DNA of 64,000 bases from Bacteroides sp. (GCF_028690125.1 NZ_JAQVBV010000001.1:186001-250000), one strand, 5' to 3'. Positions 18,440-28,555 are shown, numbered from the stretch's first letter. Made by a program: numbers and translations. Notes: generated by a model from the letters alone, not told the origin.

Positions 18440-20335
18440 TTATAATTCCGGGGCAATATCTCCATCATGACTAGTAGTCATAACCGAAACTGTTACTTCA
18501 TCCTTATATACATTCAATATAAATCGATACTTCTTATTCGCTTTCAGTTCTATTTTGGGCATAACTATATCATCATACGAATGGCCAGTCTCATCCAGCA
18601 CAAGGTCAAAACTTTCTATGAAAGAATCATTATATAAATAAAAGACACATTCATTATTTACAAAAGTATTCAGCGTCATATCAGCGCTTTTTTCCGTCAT
18701 GTTATTAAAGAAACTTCCCTGAGTATAATATACCCCTCCTTTTACTTTAATCGAACGAACCTTCTCAAATGGAACGTTACCATGTTCAAAAGAGACAGCA
18801 CATTCCACCTTTACTATAGGATGTTGCATAATTACTGAAGGAGCCGGTTTCTCTATATTTGGATTCTGATCCAACGAATTATCTATCGTCCAATTATCAG
18901 TTTGCCCCATATAGAAGTTTTCCAGATTAGTAGCTTTACTCAAATCCACATTTGATTGTGTGCTACGGAACTCGGATAGAGTACCCTGAAAACCAGAGAA
19001 ATCATAAGGAGAATTGATAATCGTATAAATCGTACAATTCTCATTCGCTTTGTTGTCAAGCTTAACGTAACATTTATATGTATTATATGAAATTTGAGGG
19101 TTCTTCTCATTTTTCATAAACAACATTTTACCATCCTTGTCAAACGCAATGATACTGATATCAGAAACTATATCATCAAAGAAGTTGTATGAATTGGCTC
19201 TAGGGGCAACATCCGTACGCATAGTTATCTGGAAAAACATTTCCTCGCCTTGCTGTTCCACTGTAATTTCCTTTTGCAGTACATCGTCAGAAGAATAGAC
19301 TCCTAACACAACATTCCGATTTTGACTGGCTTTCGTAAGAGTAATTACCATCTTCTCACTCGTACATTCCTTAATCTGAATCCAATCACATCCAGCCGGA
19401 AGAACTACTTTAGGAGTACAATTAGCCGCCCATTTTAAGGTATAAGTCAATTCACCCTTCCGTAAATAAATATAATCGGTCGGACTATTGACATAAGGCT
19501 TCATACCGTTTAACACCCCGTCGCCATCACTATCCAAATATCCATAAAAATCAGGAATTGACACATCAGTCATATTGAGTTCTTCAAACCTTTTGCGCAG
19601 ATTTTCTTGTACCTGATTATTATCAATAGAAGATGCACTATTCGTAATATTTTCTTTCAGGTTCTGTGCATTCAAAGTTCCATCATTCTCAATATCGTTT
19701 CCCACTTTTGCAATAAACTCACTCAAGGCAGCCTCGTTTTTTCCATATTGCATAATCGAAGAGATTGCCAATAGAATGGCATTATCCTCACCCTTTTGAG
19801 CGATATTCCACTGATCAAAGGAGTTATTATTACTTGTATTCTCAATATTAAACGCTTTTAGTACTTCTTTTTGAGATTGAGTTACTGCCTTTTCGAAGGT
19901 CATTCCGCTTGATATTAACTTTTTAACTCTGGGAGTCCGCAGAGTGGTAAGAACGTTAATATTAATACTAGCTTTATTATCTACTTTGGATAATGTACGT
20001 AAAGTAATAGGAGAATCAGAAAGCTTTCCGGTTATTTCATTGTAGTAATACCCATTAGCTATAATTTCGGCATATTCTTGTGAGAATTCTCCACTCAATT
20101 GAAAGCTCCCATTATCTTCTTTAATTTGAGTTTCGAAGGATTTTCCGGTAGGAACAAGTTTATTTGTCAATTCTTGCACAGTAATAGATGTACCTATGAC
20201 AAAGGGACCTTTCTGAACATAACCGACAATTTCCTTTTGGGATGTCGTTGTATTGTCATCATCTTTACCACACCCTGCAAAAATAATGGAGAGTAGTATT
20301 AACCAATAGAATGTTTGTTTCATGTCTTTCTTCAA
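18440..20335 (-). CDS. Exported lipoprotein of unknown function with BACON-like domain and calcium-loop motif
   Basis: A 631-residue lipoprotein, with signal peptide and lipobox IIFAGC (Cys22) followed by GKDDDN, a surface-export-type acidic stretch. I do not recognise a named family for the whole protein. Residues about 30-265 resemble a repeat seen in adhesin-like proteins (GPFVIGTSITVQEL). DSDGDGVLNG near 270 is a thrombospondin type 3-like calcium loop. Around 290-365 (GCDWIQI, ITVEQQG) is a BACON-like fold, common in Bacteroidetes glycan-binding proteins. The last 265 residues look like fimbrillin/Mfa-type beta domains. A surface glycan-binding or adhesin role is plausible. Start could also be the Met at 20323. 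Confidence 0.75.
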   Translation of the reverse strand: MKKDMKQTFYWLILLSIIFAGCGKDDDNTTTSQKEIVGYVQKGPFVIGTSITVQELTNKLVPTGKSFETQIKEDNGSFQLSGEFSQEYAEIIANGYYYNEITGKLSDSPITLRTLSKVDNKASININVLTTLRTPRVKKLISSGMTFEKAVTQSQKEVLKAFNIENTSNNNSFDQWNIAQKGEDNAILLAISSIMQYGKNEAALSEFIAKVGNDIENDGTLNAQNLKENITNSASSIDNNQVQENLRKRFEELNMTDVSIPDFYGYLDSDGDGVLNGMKPYVNSPTDYIYLRKGELTYTLKWAANCTPKVVLPAGCDWIQIKECTSEKMVITLTKASQNRNVVLGVYSSDDVLQKEITVEQQGEEMFFQITMRTDVAPRANSYNFFDDIVSDISIIAFDKDGKMLFMKNEKNPQISYNTYKCYVKLDNKANENCTIYTIINSPYDFSGFQGTLSEFRSTQSNVDLSKATNLENFYMGQTDNWTIDNSLDQNPNIEKPAPSVIMQHPIVKVECAVSFEHGNVPFEKVRSIKVKGGVYYTQGSFFNNMTEKSADMTLNTFVNNECVFYLYNDSFIESFDLVLDETGHSYDDIVMPKIELKANKKYRFILNVYKDEVTVSVMTTSHDGDIAPEL

Positions 20336-20372
20336 TTTTATAAATACATTAGGGTTTTATTTAACAATCGAG

Positions 20373-20380
20373 CAAAGATA
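20373..20380 (-). promoter_or_regulatory. -7 promoter box (TATCTTTG on minus strand) for the lipoprotein gene
   Basis: CAAAGATA on the plus strand reads TATCTTTG on the minus strand, 38 bases upstream of the lipoprotein start at 20335. Confidence 0.55.
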
Positions 20381-20491
20381 ATAAAATTAATAATGATATT
20401 TCAAAATACAGATTAATAAAAAAAGTAAAGTGAGAAATACGTTTTTTTATAATTAAGGAATTAATTATTGAGCAGTAATATAGATCGACTA

Positions 20492-20570
20492 GTGAATATA
20501 CATATACAGTGTGGTGAATATATATGCCCAGCGTGATGGAGCTATATACTCACCACACTGGGCATATATC
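20492..20570. repeat. Four-unit 22-nt-spaced repeat cluster (cluster B, core TATAT)
   Basis: TATAT starts at 20521, 20543 and 20565, with a one-mismatch TACAT at 20499: exactly 22 nt apart. GTGAATATA recurs at 20492 and 20514. CAGTGTGGTGA (20507-20517) is complementary to TCACCACACTG (20550-20560), and ATATATGCCCAG (ending 20531) to CTGGGCATATAT (20558-20569); the two pairings interleave. The segment 20507-20529 is strongly similar to 56573-56595 of cluster C. Confidence 0.75.
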
Positions 20571-20598
20571 AACAGAAAAGAGCTAAATAAACCAGCTT

Positions 20599-23500
20599 CT
20601 ATTTCTCTATCAGAATCTCTAATTCCGCTACGGTAGCCCGTTTATCGTCTTTAGCACAAGCTGACAAAGCCTGAAGTTTTACGTAACGTGCTGAACAGGG
20701 AGTAAACTCAACTGTCTGAGCATCCTTGGAATCGGCAAAAGTACCAGAAGCAACCGCTTTCCCCCACTCTTTTCCATCACGACTGACATACACCTCATAT
20801 TTACCTATCCGTCCCTCTGACGAATCCTGACGAGGTGTATATTTAATACCTTTCACCTTCATTTCCTTAGACAGACTCATTTGTATTTCATGAGGATAAG
20901 GAGCCAGATAGAATTGGTTGTATACCGTGTGCCAATAAGTATTGATATTACCGTCAGCAGCCAACTTCATACTTTCGTCGCCATCACTGTCTACATATAC
21001 TACTCTTTGCTTACTACCGGACACTCCGGACAGGTTCTTAGTAACATTAACGTTCAGTTCGGCAGCCGAAGCCCATTCTCTACCATACAGTTCGGACAAA
21101 GCAACTAATTTGAAGTAACGCGCAGTAACCGGTTTTTTCAAATGTACGATTTGAGAGGAAGAAGAATTCTCGAAAGTACCTTTAACGTTATTCTCCCAAG
21201 TCTTACCATCCTTACTGAAACATAGCTCATAATCCTTAATACGTCCATTCTCAGAATTACGCGGCTGATAGATAAATTGATCTATTTCGAGCAAAGAAGC
21301 CATATCTATAACGATCTCGTGGGGATGTTTGGCAACATTTTCACTCCAACGGGTATGCCAGATTGTATTCGGATCTCCATCAATGGCATTCTTTGCTTCT
21401 TCTCCCTTATTCTCACTGCTTACAGAAACAATCTTCCAGTTTGAACGATCTACATAGATAGGCAACTCAGCAGACGTCACCATACCTTTACCCAGATTCT
21501 CAGAAACAGCATATGCCTGTACTTTACCACCGGAAATAAATTCGATAGCACCTGCATACTCTTTATACTTTTCACCGTTGAGACTATAATATATCTTAGC
21601 CCCCGGAGTGCTTGTCTTCAAATTGAGATAGCCGTCACCATCCCGGTCAATCAAAACAGGCATACATACCGGCATCCGGACACGTGCTTTTTGAGCCAAT
21701 TCGTCCTGTAAATAGCTCCTTTCCAAAGGTAACATCATAAAGCTAAATACAGTAGGTTGTGAAAAGAGTTCATATTTTCTCATCGGACCAGGACCACAGC
21801 TTGCATTTCCCAACGGACGATTTTCTGCATCCAGACATAGAATGGTTTCTTTGCTTACAGGCACCTCATATCTATGATGCAGTTTTCTAAGATCGTTAGG
21901 ATCAACCATATCCTGTGATCTTGCATGCAATGCAGAAGCAGCCATCTTATCTCCGGCAACAAACACAAAGCCTATTCCATCCGGATTAGTGACAGATATC
22001 CAACGAACATCTTCGTGGTTACCCATCTCCTGTGATCTGATATAGTTCAACCACTGATTGGAAACTTCATCATCATATATACCTACGTGAGCAGCATCTT
22101 TACGGTCTACATAATTTTCAAATGGTCCACAACCGAACCAACGCATCCGCTCAAAGCCTTCCGGCAATTCCAAACGATAGCCTACACGAGGAATGACTTC
22201 TCCACTCATAGTAGGAATAATCGTACTATTTACCAGAATAGATCCATCAGGAGCCACCGTATATTCAATCGTTGTCTGGAAGTCAAAACCAGACTTTCCT
22301 TTATAGGTATTCTTTATTGCCAGAATCACTTTACCATCTTCCTGACGCATCTCCCATTGACCTGGTTCCAGAGCCATGTTATACAGTCCTTTACGCTGCC
22401 AGTCTCCATCCACTTGCTTATCATTATCGGTAGGTGCACGGAACACATTCAGTTCCAAACCTTTGCTTATCAAAGGAACTCCATCCAATACATAAGCAGA
22501 AATTGTTCCGTCTTCTTTTGAAAATATAGCCTCAAAACGCTCACCTTTTACCAGATAACCTTTCTCTGTCTGTGTACAAAGAATAGTGCCATCTTTCGCC
22601 TTAAATACAGGTTTTTCGCTTTCTGAAATTTTAAATTGATCGGAGGCTACTTCATAACCGGCTTTTTCCCAATCAGTGTCATTCTTCAACCGGAAACTGA
22701 ACTTAATGAAGTATTCGGCTCCGGGAACTTTCTTAATAGAAGGTTCGGTAATAGTAATAACTTTACTATCTTGCGCATTCAACTGTAACTCATCCAAATT
22801 TCCGGAAGCGATAACTTTGCCGTCTTCTTTAATTTCGTATCTACCGTACAAATCTTCCAGACCTGCATGAAATCTCTTATTGGTCACTTTATATTTTCCA
22901 TCTCCTAAAGCCTCAACAGCAATCGGTTGATGTATCTTTTTCACTTCCAAAGCTTTGGGTGAATAAGTACGGTCAGAGAATATGACACCGTTCGTACAGA
23001 AATTACCATCATTCGGTTTATCTCCAAAGTCACCTCCAACAGCCATATAATAGCCAGTACCATCAGGAGTAGGAACTTTAATACTCTGATCTACCCAGTC
23101 CCAGATAAAGCCTCCGATCAAAGCCGAATAACGTTCATAGGTCTCCCAATACTCTTTAAAATTACCGATTGAGTTACCCATTGCATGAGCATATTCACAA
23201 ACAACATGAGGTTTCACCGTCTCGCCTTTCTGTGACTTCTCTAAACGCTCTTTTCCTACATTTTCCAACCACTCTACACTAGGATACATACAGCTGGTTA
23301 CATCACAGTAGGAGCTATTTCCTTCATAATGAGTCGGACGTGTTTTATCCAATGCCTTTACAGCAGCCTCTGCCGGTTTAAAGTTGATTCCATTTCCAGA
23401 CTCATTTCCCAATGACCACATTACAATAGAAGCATGATTTCTGTAACGTCGCACCATATTTTCACTACGTTCCGTAAAGGACTTTTCCCATGAAGGTTCA

Positions 23501-24858
23501 TTAGACAAGGCCCCCAAACCATGACATTCCACATTCGCTTCCGCAAGAACATAAAGACCATATTTATCGCACAAATCATAAAAATAAGGATTGTTTGGAT
23601 AATGGGAAGTACGCACCGCATTGACATTAAATGATTTCATCAACTTCACATCTTTTTCCATTTCTTCTTTAGAAACAGTACGACCGTTTTCAAGACTATG
23701 GTCATGCCTATTAACACCCTTAAATAACGTTGATTTTCCATTGATCAGCATCTGACCATCACCAGCAAATTCTATTTTACGGAAACCGACTTTCACATTA
23801 CGGATGTCCGTTGTCTTACCCTTTTGATTCAATGAAATCGTCAAATTATACAGATTAGGAGTCTCCGCAGTCCATTTAAGAGGATTCATCACATCAAACT
23901 CAATATGATTTTTCCCAATTTGAGCAGACGCAACTTGTTTTGCAATCTCTTTACCATCTAAGTCTGTTAGTTTAACAAGAATATCGCCATTACTCTTTTT
24001 ACCCGTAACTTCTACGTCCAAAGAGACAGAGGCATTTTTATATTCTTTATCCAGATCCGTAGTGAAAAAGAAATCCCTGATTTGCGTATCTGGAGCTGAC
24101 CACAAGAAGACATCTCTAAAGATACCACTGAAACGCCAGAAGTCCTGACACTCCAAGAAACTACCATCCGTAAAGCGATAGACTTCAACAGCCAGTACAT
24201 TCTTTCCTGCTTTCAGATAGGGAGTCAGATTAAACTCCGCAGGCAAATAGCTATCTTCAGAATATCCTACTTTTTTTCCATTTACCCAAATATAAAACCC
24301 TGCTTCCACTCCATTAAAACGGATAAAGACATCACGTCCTTTCCAAGAATCAGGTATCGTAAATTCACGACGATAACTACCTACCGGATTAGGCATTGTA
24401 GCAAAAGTATAATCAGCCGGACGAGGCTGAATCACATTAGGCCATTCCACCTTACCCCATTCGCAGAAAGGATAAATGACATTACAGTATAACGGCTTAT
24501 CCCAGTTTTTATTGTGGCGTACCGCTTCAATCTGCCAGGTTGCAGGAACTTTAATATCATCCCATTGAGTGACATCATACTCCGGCATACAAAAATCCTG
24601 GGGCCTGTCTTTAGGGTCAGCTACCCAATGAAACTTCCATGTACCGTTCAGAGTTTTGTAATAAGGAGAATCTTCAATAACTAAATCCATAGCCTGTTGT
24701 TCATTCGCAAAAGGAATGGCTATCTGACAAGCTAACTCTTTATTTACCCCGGAAACAGTTTCGTCGTTCCATTCCGGTCGTTCTGTCGTTTGTGCTGTGG
24801 CAATCACAGGCATCAACATAAGTGCAGGGATTGCACGGAGAAGTAATTGGTTTCTCAT
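20599..24858 (-). CDS. GH2 beta-galactosidase with two C-terminal discoidin-like modules
   Basis: About 1419 residues, much longer than the roughly 1030 of E. coli LacZ. Signal peptide (MRNQLLLRAIPALMLMPV...). Then the GH2 series: sugar-binding domain (HWVADPKDRPQDF, YRREFTIP), immunoglobulin-like domain, TIM barrel with acid/base Glu in SLGNESGNG and nucleophile Glu in VCEYAHAMGNS, and the LacZ small domain. About 370 extra C-terminal residues carry a DRDGDGYLNL calcium-loop-like motif, a chitobiase-type segment and two F5/8-type discoidin folds (WHTRWSENVAKHPHEI, WHTVYNQFYLAPYPHEI). It should remove terminal beta-galactose outside the cytoplasm. An in-frame ATG at 24885 is an alternative start. 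Confidence 0.93.
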   Translation of the reverse strand: MRNQLLLRAIPALMLMPVIATAQTTERPEWNDETVSGVNKELACQIAIPFANEQQAMDLVIEDSPYYKTLNGTWKFHWVADPKDRPQDFCMPEYDVTQWDDIKVPATWQIEAVRHNKNWDKPLYCNVIYPFCEWGKVEWPNVIQPRPADYTFATMPNPVGSYRREFTIPDSWKGRDVFIRFNGVEAGFYIWVNGKKVGYSEDSYLPAEFNLTPYLKAGKNVLAVEVYRFTDGSFLECQDFWRFSGIFRDVFLWSAPDTQIRDFFFTTDLDKEYKNASVSLDVEVTGKKSNGDILVKLTDLDGKEIAKQVASAQIGKNHIEFDVMNPLKWTAETPNLYNLTISLNQKGKTTDIRNVKVGFRKIEFAGDGQMLINGKSTLFKGVNRHDHSLENGRTVSKEEMEKDVKLMKSFNVNAVRTSHYPNNPYFYDLCDKYGLYVLAEANVECHGLGALSNEPSWEKSFTERSENMVRRYRNHASIVMWSLGNESGNGINFKPAEAAVKALDKTRPTHYEGNSSYCDVTSCMYPSVEWLENVGKERLEKSQKGETVKPHVVCEYAHAMGNSIGNFKEYWETYERYSALIGGFIWDWVDQSIKVPTPDGTGYYMAVGGDFGDKPNDGNFCTNGVIFSDRTYSPKALEVKKIHQPIAVEALGDGKYKVTNKRFHAGLEDLYGRYEIKEDGKVIASGNLDELQLNAQDSKVITITEPSIKKVPGAEYFIKFSFRLKNDTDWEKAGYEVASDQFKISESEKPVFKAKDGTILCTQTEKGYLVKGERFEAIFSKEDGTISAYVLDGVPLISKGLELNVFRAPTDNDKQVDGDWQRKGLYNMALEPGQWEMRQEDGKVILAIKNTYKGKSGFDFQTTIEYTVAPDGSILVNSTIIPTMSGEVIPRVGYRLELPEGFERMRWFGCGPFENYVDRKDAAHVGIYDDEVSNQWLNYIRSQEMGNHEDVRWISVTNPDGIGFVFVAGDKMAASALHARSQDMVDPNDLRKLHHRYEVPVSKETILCLDAENRPLGNASCGPGPMRKYELFSQPTVFSFMMLPLERSYLQDELAQKARVRMPVCMPVLIDRDGDGYLNLKTSTPGAKIYYSLNGEKYKEYAGAIEFISGGKVQAYAVSENLGKGMVTSAELPIYVDRSNWKIVSVSSENKGEEAKNAIDGDPNTIWHTRWSENVAKHPHEIVIDMASLLEIDQFIYQPRNSENGRIKDYELCFSKDGKTWENNVKGTFENSSSSQIVHLKKPVTARYFKLVALSELYGREWASAAELNVNVTKNLSGVSGSKQRVVYVDSDGDESMKLAADGNINTYWHTVYNQFYLAPYPHEIQMSLSKEMKVKGIKYTPRQDSSEGRIGKYEVYVSRDGKEWGKAVASGTFADSKDAQTVEFTPCSARYVKLQALSACAKDDKRATVAELEILIEK

Positions 24859-24929
24859 AAATCGGATTACTAATAAATTATTCAATGTTCTTCATTGATA
24901 AATAGCATCAAAAACTATTGTATCGTTCA

Positions 24930-24937
24930 CAAAGATA
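24930..24937 (-). promoter_or_regulatory. -7 promoter box (TATCTTTG on minus strand) for the GH2 gene
   Basis: CAAAGATA on the plus strand. It lies 72 bases upstream of the preferred start at 24858 and 45 upstream of the alternative start at 24885, so it does not settle the choice. Confidence 0.5.
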
Positions 24938-25037
24938 GCATACATTTATAAATAATTCAGAATAAATCCACGACAATATTGTACACTTACCCGACAAATC
25001 CGTCCTTACATCACTTTCATTAGCAATAGCCGCCTTT

Positions 25038-27179
25038 TCAACGCCCTATTTTCAGTTCTTGAATCAGATTAGCTGCTTTGCCGTATTTCTCAATAATAAA
25101 GAGTACATAACGTATATCAACGCCTATGCAACGTTGTAATTCCGGCTCAAATACAATATCGCTGCTCATAGCCTCCCAGTTACCATCAAAAGCAAGCCCC
25201 AGCAATTCACCTTTATCATTGAACATGGCACTACCTGAATTTCCACCTGTAATATCATTATTCGAAATAAAACAGACACTCATATTTCCTTTGTCATTGG
25301 CATAACGTCCGAAATCACCGGAAGAAAACAGGGTCAGCAACTCCGGCTGAATGGCAAAATCAATATCTCCGGAATGTTCTCTCACCTTTTCAAAGATACC
25401 TTTCACTGTGGTATAATAATCATAGACAGCACCATCAAAAGGAGAATAACCACCCACAGTACCAAAACTAAGTCTCATCGTAGAATTCGCATCCGGATAG
25501 AAATTACGGTCAGCATACATACGACGCATGGCGGCATTAAACAGTCGTTCGCTTTGCTCTATCTGCTCGGATGCTTCCGAAATACTCTGATTCATATCAT
25601 AATACTTCACAATTAGATCAAGGCTCATAACAATAGCAGGATCATCAATCAGATTATACGTAGAATCCCGTTGCAAAAAACGTTCCAAGCCTTTAGGAGA
25701 GGTGATCTGAGAGGTTGCATACAGAGAGTCTACATAAGCCTGGACATTTCCATGATACAAAGTATCTATCTGTTCATACATAGCCGGCAAATATTTCTTA
25801 TCGACTTTCGTTTTATATTCCTCAAGCATAGTCGCAAAAACTTCTTTATCGATAGAAAGGTCTAAATTTTCATATTTCTCTAATAATTTCTTAAGTCGCG
25901 TGGCTACTTGCTTCTCTTCCGCCTCAAAATCAAAATTCAATATTTCCAATGCCAACTGAACTAGCTCAGGACCATTAATAAATGATTCACCGAAATAAGC
26001 CAAAGCACGGTTCGTTTCACGACGCTGATTGTAATTCAGTTCCAGATTAGAAAACAAACGAAGCAATTGTTCCCTTTCTTTCGGATGTACCTGAATCCAA
26101 TCACGGAGGGCCGCTTCCGCTTCCCGCTTCTTCTCTAAAACTTTCAAATGGCGTATAGCTTTATTAGTTCCGATACTATTCTTCCAATAATTAGAACTTT
26201 CGTCATATTTTGAAGCATATTTGATACGGATATCAGGCCGACGGTCCATCTCCCGTTTCCAGACAGCCTGTTTTATTCCACGCACATCAATCATTGCCTG
26301 ATTGATGCCATTCATCATCTCTTCAATGCCATAGGAAGAAAGATAGCGTTCCGTACTTCCCGGATAACCGAGCGTCATACAGAAAGAACCTTCTTTATAT
26401 CCATCCAAAGAAATCGGAGCAACATATTCCGGACGATATGGAACATTTTCCGGGGAATAATCTGCCGGACCATTATTTTCATTTGCATAGATGCGGAAAA
26501 CACTGAAATCACCCGTATGACGTGGCCACATCCAATTGTCGGTGTCCCATCCAAACTTACCCACAGACGAAGGAGGAGCAAAAACCAGACGAACATCGTT
26601 GAAATCGCGGTAAACAGAAAGCCAGAACTCATTTCCTGCATAATAAGCATCTACAGTACCCGTCAGAGTAGAGTCTTTCTTCGATACTTCTTCCCCGATT
26701 ACATTCATTACAGAATCGACAACTGTCTTGCGTTCACTCTCTGTCTGCGCATACTTAGCAGCGGAAAGCACCCGTTTCGTAACATCCTCCGTACGAAGCA
26801 AAAAACGTACATAAAGTTCCGGATTAGGCAGTTCTTCCTGAAAATTATGCGCCACAAAGCCATCTTTCAGATAATCGTGTTCTACAGAAGAATGTTGCTG
26901 AATACTACTAAATCCACAATGGTGATTGGTGAAAACAAGTCCGTCTTCGGAGACTACCACTCCCGAACAAAAACCTCCAAAACTAACAACCGCATCCGTC
27001 AGACAAGGCTTTTTGGGATCGTATAACTTATTCACAGGCATTTTCAATCCAAGTTCTTTCATCACTCGTCTTACCGACTTGTTTTTATTAAGATTTCCCA
27101 ATAACCACATTCCTTCGTCAGCAGACACCTGCTGCAAACATACAGAAAGAATGACAATTGCGAATAATTTAAGTTTCAT
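25038..27179 (-). CDS. dpp7: S46-family dipeptidyl-peptidase, DPP7 type
   Basis: A 713-residue periplasmic serine exopeptidase with signal peptide (1-20). It removes dipeptides from oligopeptide N-termini, feeding peptide use. The chymotrypsin-like catalytic site is split: TNHHCGFSS near residue 86 supplies His, DTDNWMWPRHTGDF carries the Asp, and TGGNSGSAMF supplies Ser648. The residue 18 after the serine is Gly666 in AFDGNWE. In Porphyromonas gingivalis this position is Gly in DPP7 (hydrophobic P1) and Arg in DPP11 (acidic P1), so DPP7-like specificity is inferred. It is the last gene of the run from ruvB, 18 bases after the DUF389 gene. Confidence 0.92.
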   Translation of the reverse strand: MKLKLFAIVILSVCLQQVSADEGMWLLGNLNKNKSVRRVMKELGLKMPVNKLYDPKKPCLTDAVVSFGGFCSGVVVSEDGLVFTNHHCGFSSIQQHSSVEHDYLKDGFVAHNFQEELPNPELYVRFLLRTEDVTKRVLSAAKYAQTESERKTVVDSVMNVIGEEVSKKDSTLTGTVDAYYAGNEFWLSVYRDFNDVRLVFAPPSSVGKFGWDTDNWMWPRHTGDFSVFRIYANENNGPADYSPENVPYRPEYVAPISLDGYKEGSFCMTLGYPGSTERYLSSYGIEEMMNGINQAMIDVRGIKQAVWKREMDRRPDIRIKYASKYDESSNYWKNSIGTNKAIRHLKVLEKKREAEAALRDWIQVHPKEREQLLRLFSNLELNYNQRRETNRALAYFGESFINGPELVQLALEILNFDFEAEEKQVATRLKKLLEKYENLDLSIDKEVFATMLEEYKTKVDKKYLPAMYEQIDTLYHGNVQAYVDSLYATSQITSPKGLERFLQRDSTYNLIDDPAIVMSLDLIVKYYDMNQSISEASEQIEQSERLFNAAMRRMYADRNFYPDANSTMRLSFGTVGGYSPFDGAVYDYYTTVKGIFEKVREHSGDIDFAIQPELLTLFSSGDFGRYANDKGNMSVCFISNNDITGGNSGSAMFNDKGELLGLAFDGNWEAMSSDIVFEPELQRCIGVDIRYVLFIIEKYGKAANLIQELKIGR

Positions 27180-27197
27180 GCTATTATCTTTTATTCA

Positions 27198-28553
27198 TTA
27201 TTCTGTTATTAGCCTCAGCTTTTTCGCTTTTACCCTAGCTTTCAGCCATGCACTGATCTTATCTTTTTCTGCTTCCGACGGATGTTTGGAGAACTTCAAG
27301 ATAGCTAACGTCACCGTATCCGTCTTCATTGAATCCACACGCGTTTCAAGTGAATGAGCGATAGAAAGCGTAGTTACAGAAGGGTAAAGCACCTTCAATT
27401 CCGGAACCAAGGTACGACTCATCGCATCGTACTCTTTATACTGTTCGAGGCTTGTTTCCAATTGAGCAATCTTTTTCTGCTGTTCCTGAAGGCGTTGCTC
27501 GCTATTCTTATAAAAATCCTCCATCACCATGGCACGAATAGAAGAAACATCTATCGCTTCATTATTCATACCTTGCAATACGATCAGTTTCGAGTTTTTC
27601 AACTGATACGCTTCCAGCTTACTACGGGCAATAGAAATGGAAGCATCCGGTATTTCAGGGCCAATTAAAACAACACGAATCTCTTTATGTTCATAACTAA
27701 TTTTCTTGTCAAGTACCTGAGTATTATCAAAATTCAACTGCTCGTTGATAAAACGATTGGCAGCAGCTTCGTAAAGAGTACTCTTGATAATACCAAACGT
27801 CAGGTATACTGCCGGACACATGGTCAGAATAACAATGAGTACGATATACTTACGGACTGTTTTTTCGCGGGTCTTGTCTACAAACTCTTTCCGTTGAAAA
27901 TGCATTAAACGTACTCCAATGAATGTGGCAAGACTGATAAATACCGAATTGATAAAATAAAGATAAAAAGCACCCAGAAAATAAATCAGATTTCCCGTAG
28001 CCAGCCCATAACCAGCCGTACAAAGAGGCGGCATCAATGCTGTAGCAATAGCAACTCCCGGAATCACATTTCCTTTTTCTTTAGTGGAAAGAGCCACTAC
28101 GCCCGCCAGTCCACCGAAAAGAGCGATAAATACGTCATATATCGTAGGTGAGGTACGTGCTAGTAATTCCGATTGCGAACCGGCAATAGGAGCCAGTAAG
28201 AAAAAAACCGTAGCTGTTGTTACACTGAATGTAGTTGTAATCAGGAAGCTCTTCAGAGAGCGTTTCATCAATTCAAAATCATTCAAACCGACAGATAACC
28301 CCACTCCCATAATAGGTCCCATCAAAGGAGATATCAACATGGCTCCAATAATCACCGCAGTAGAATTGACATTCAACCCCAATGATGCCATGAATATGGC
28401 AAAAATAAGAATCCATAGATTAGCTCCTTTGAATTCTACTCCTTTACGAATTGAATCCACAGTTGCTAACTCGTTATCTTTATCCTTTTTTAAGTCGAGA
28501 TAATTTTTTAAGAACGACTTAACAGCAAACTTATTCCGTCCGTCCGTTTTCAT
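27198..28553 (-). CDS. DUF389 family integral membrane protein
   Basis: A 451-residue inner-membrane protein. An N-terminal cytoplasmic segment is followed by the conserved DUF389 core of several membrane helices: LWILIFAIFMASLGLNVNSTAVIIGAMLISPLMGPIMGVG, with ISPLMGPI as the family hallmark, then LFGGLAGVVALST and VAIATALMPPLCTAGYGL. The C-terminal part (about residue 270 on) is soluble with a coiled coil (LQEQQKKIAQLETSLEQYKEY) and a duplicated domain facing the periplasm or cytoplasm. Molecular function is unknown. It starts only two bases after the flippase stop, so the two are translationally close. Confidence 0.88.
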   Translation of the reverse strand: MKTDGRNKFAVKSFLKNYLDLKKDKDNELATVDSIRKGVEFKGANLWILIFAIFMASLGLNVNSTAVIIGAMLISPLMGPIMGVGLSVGLNDFELMKRSLKSFLITTTFSVTTATVFFLLAPIAGSQSELLARTSPTIYDVFIALFGGLAGVVALSTKEKGNVIPGVAIATALMPPLCTAGYGLATGNLIYFLGAFYLYFINSVFISLATFIGVRLMHFQRKEFVDKTREKTVRKYIVLIVILTMCPAVYLTFGIIKSTLYEAAANRFINEQLNFDNTQVLDKKISYEHKEIRVVLIGPEIPDASISIARSKLEAYQLKNSKLIVLQGMNNEAIDVSSIRAMVMEDFYKNSEQRLQEQQKKIAQLETSLEQYKEYDAMSRTLVPELKVLYPSVTTLSIAHSLETRVDSMKTDTVTLAILKFSKHPSEAEKDKISAWLKARVKAKKLRLITE

Positions 28554-28555
28554 GA

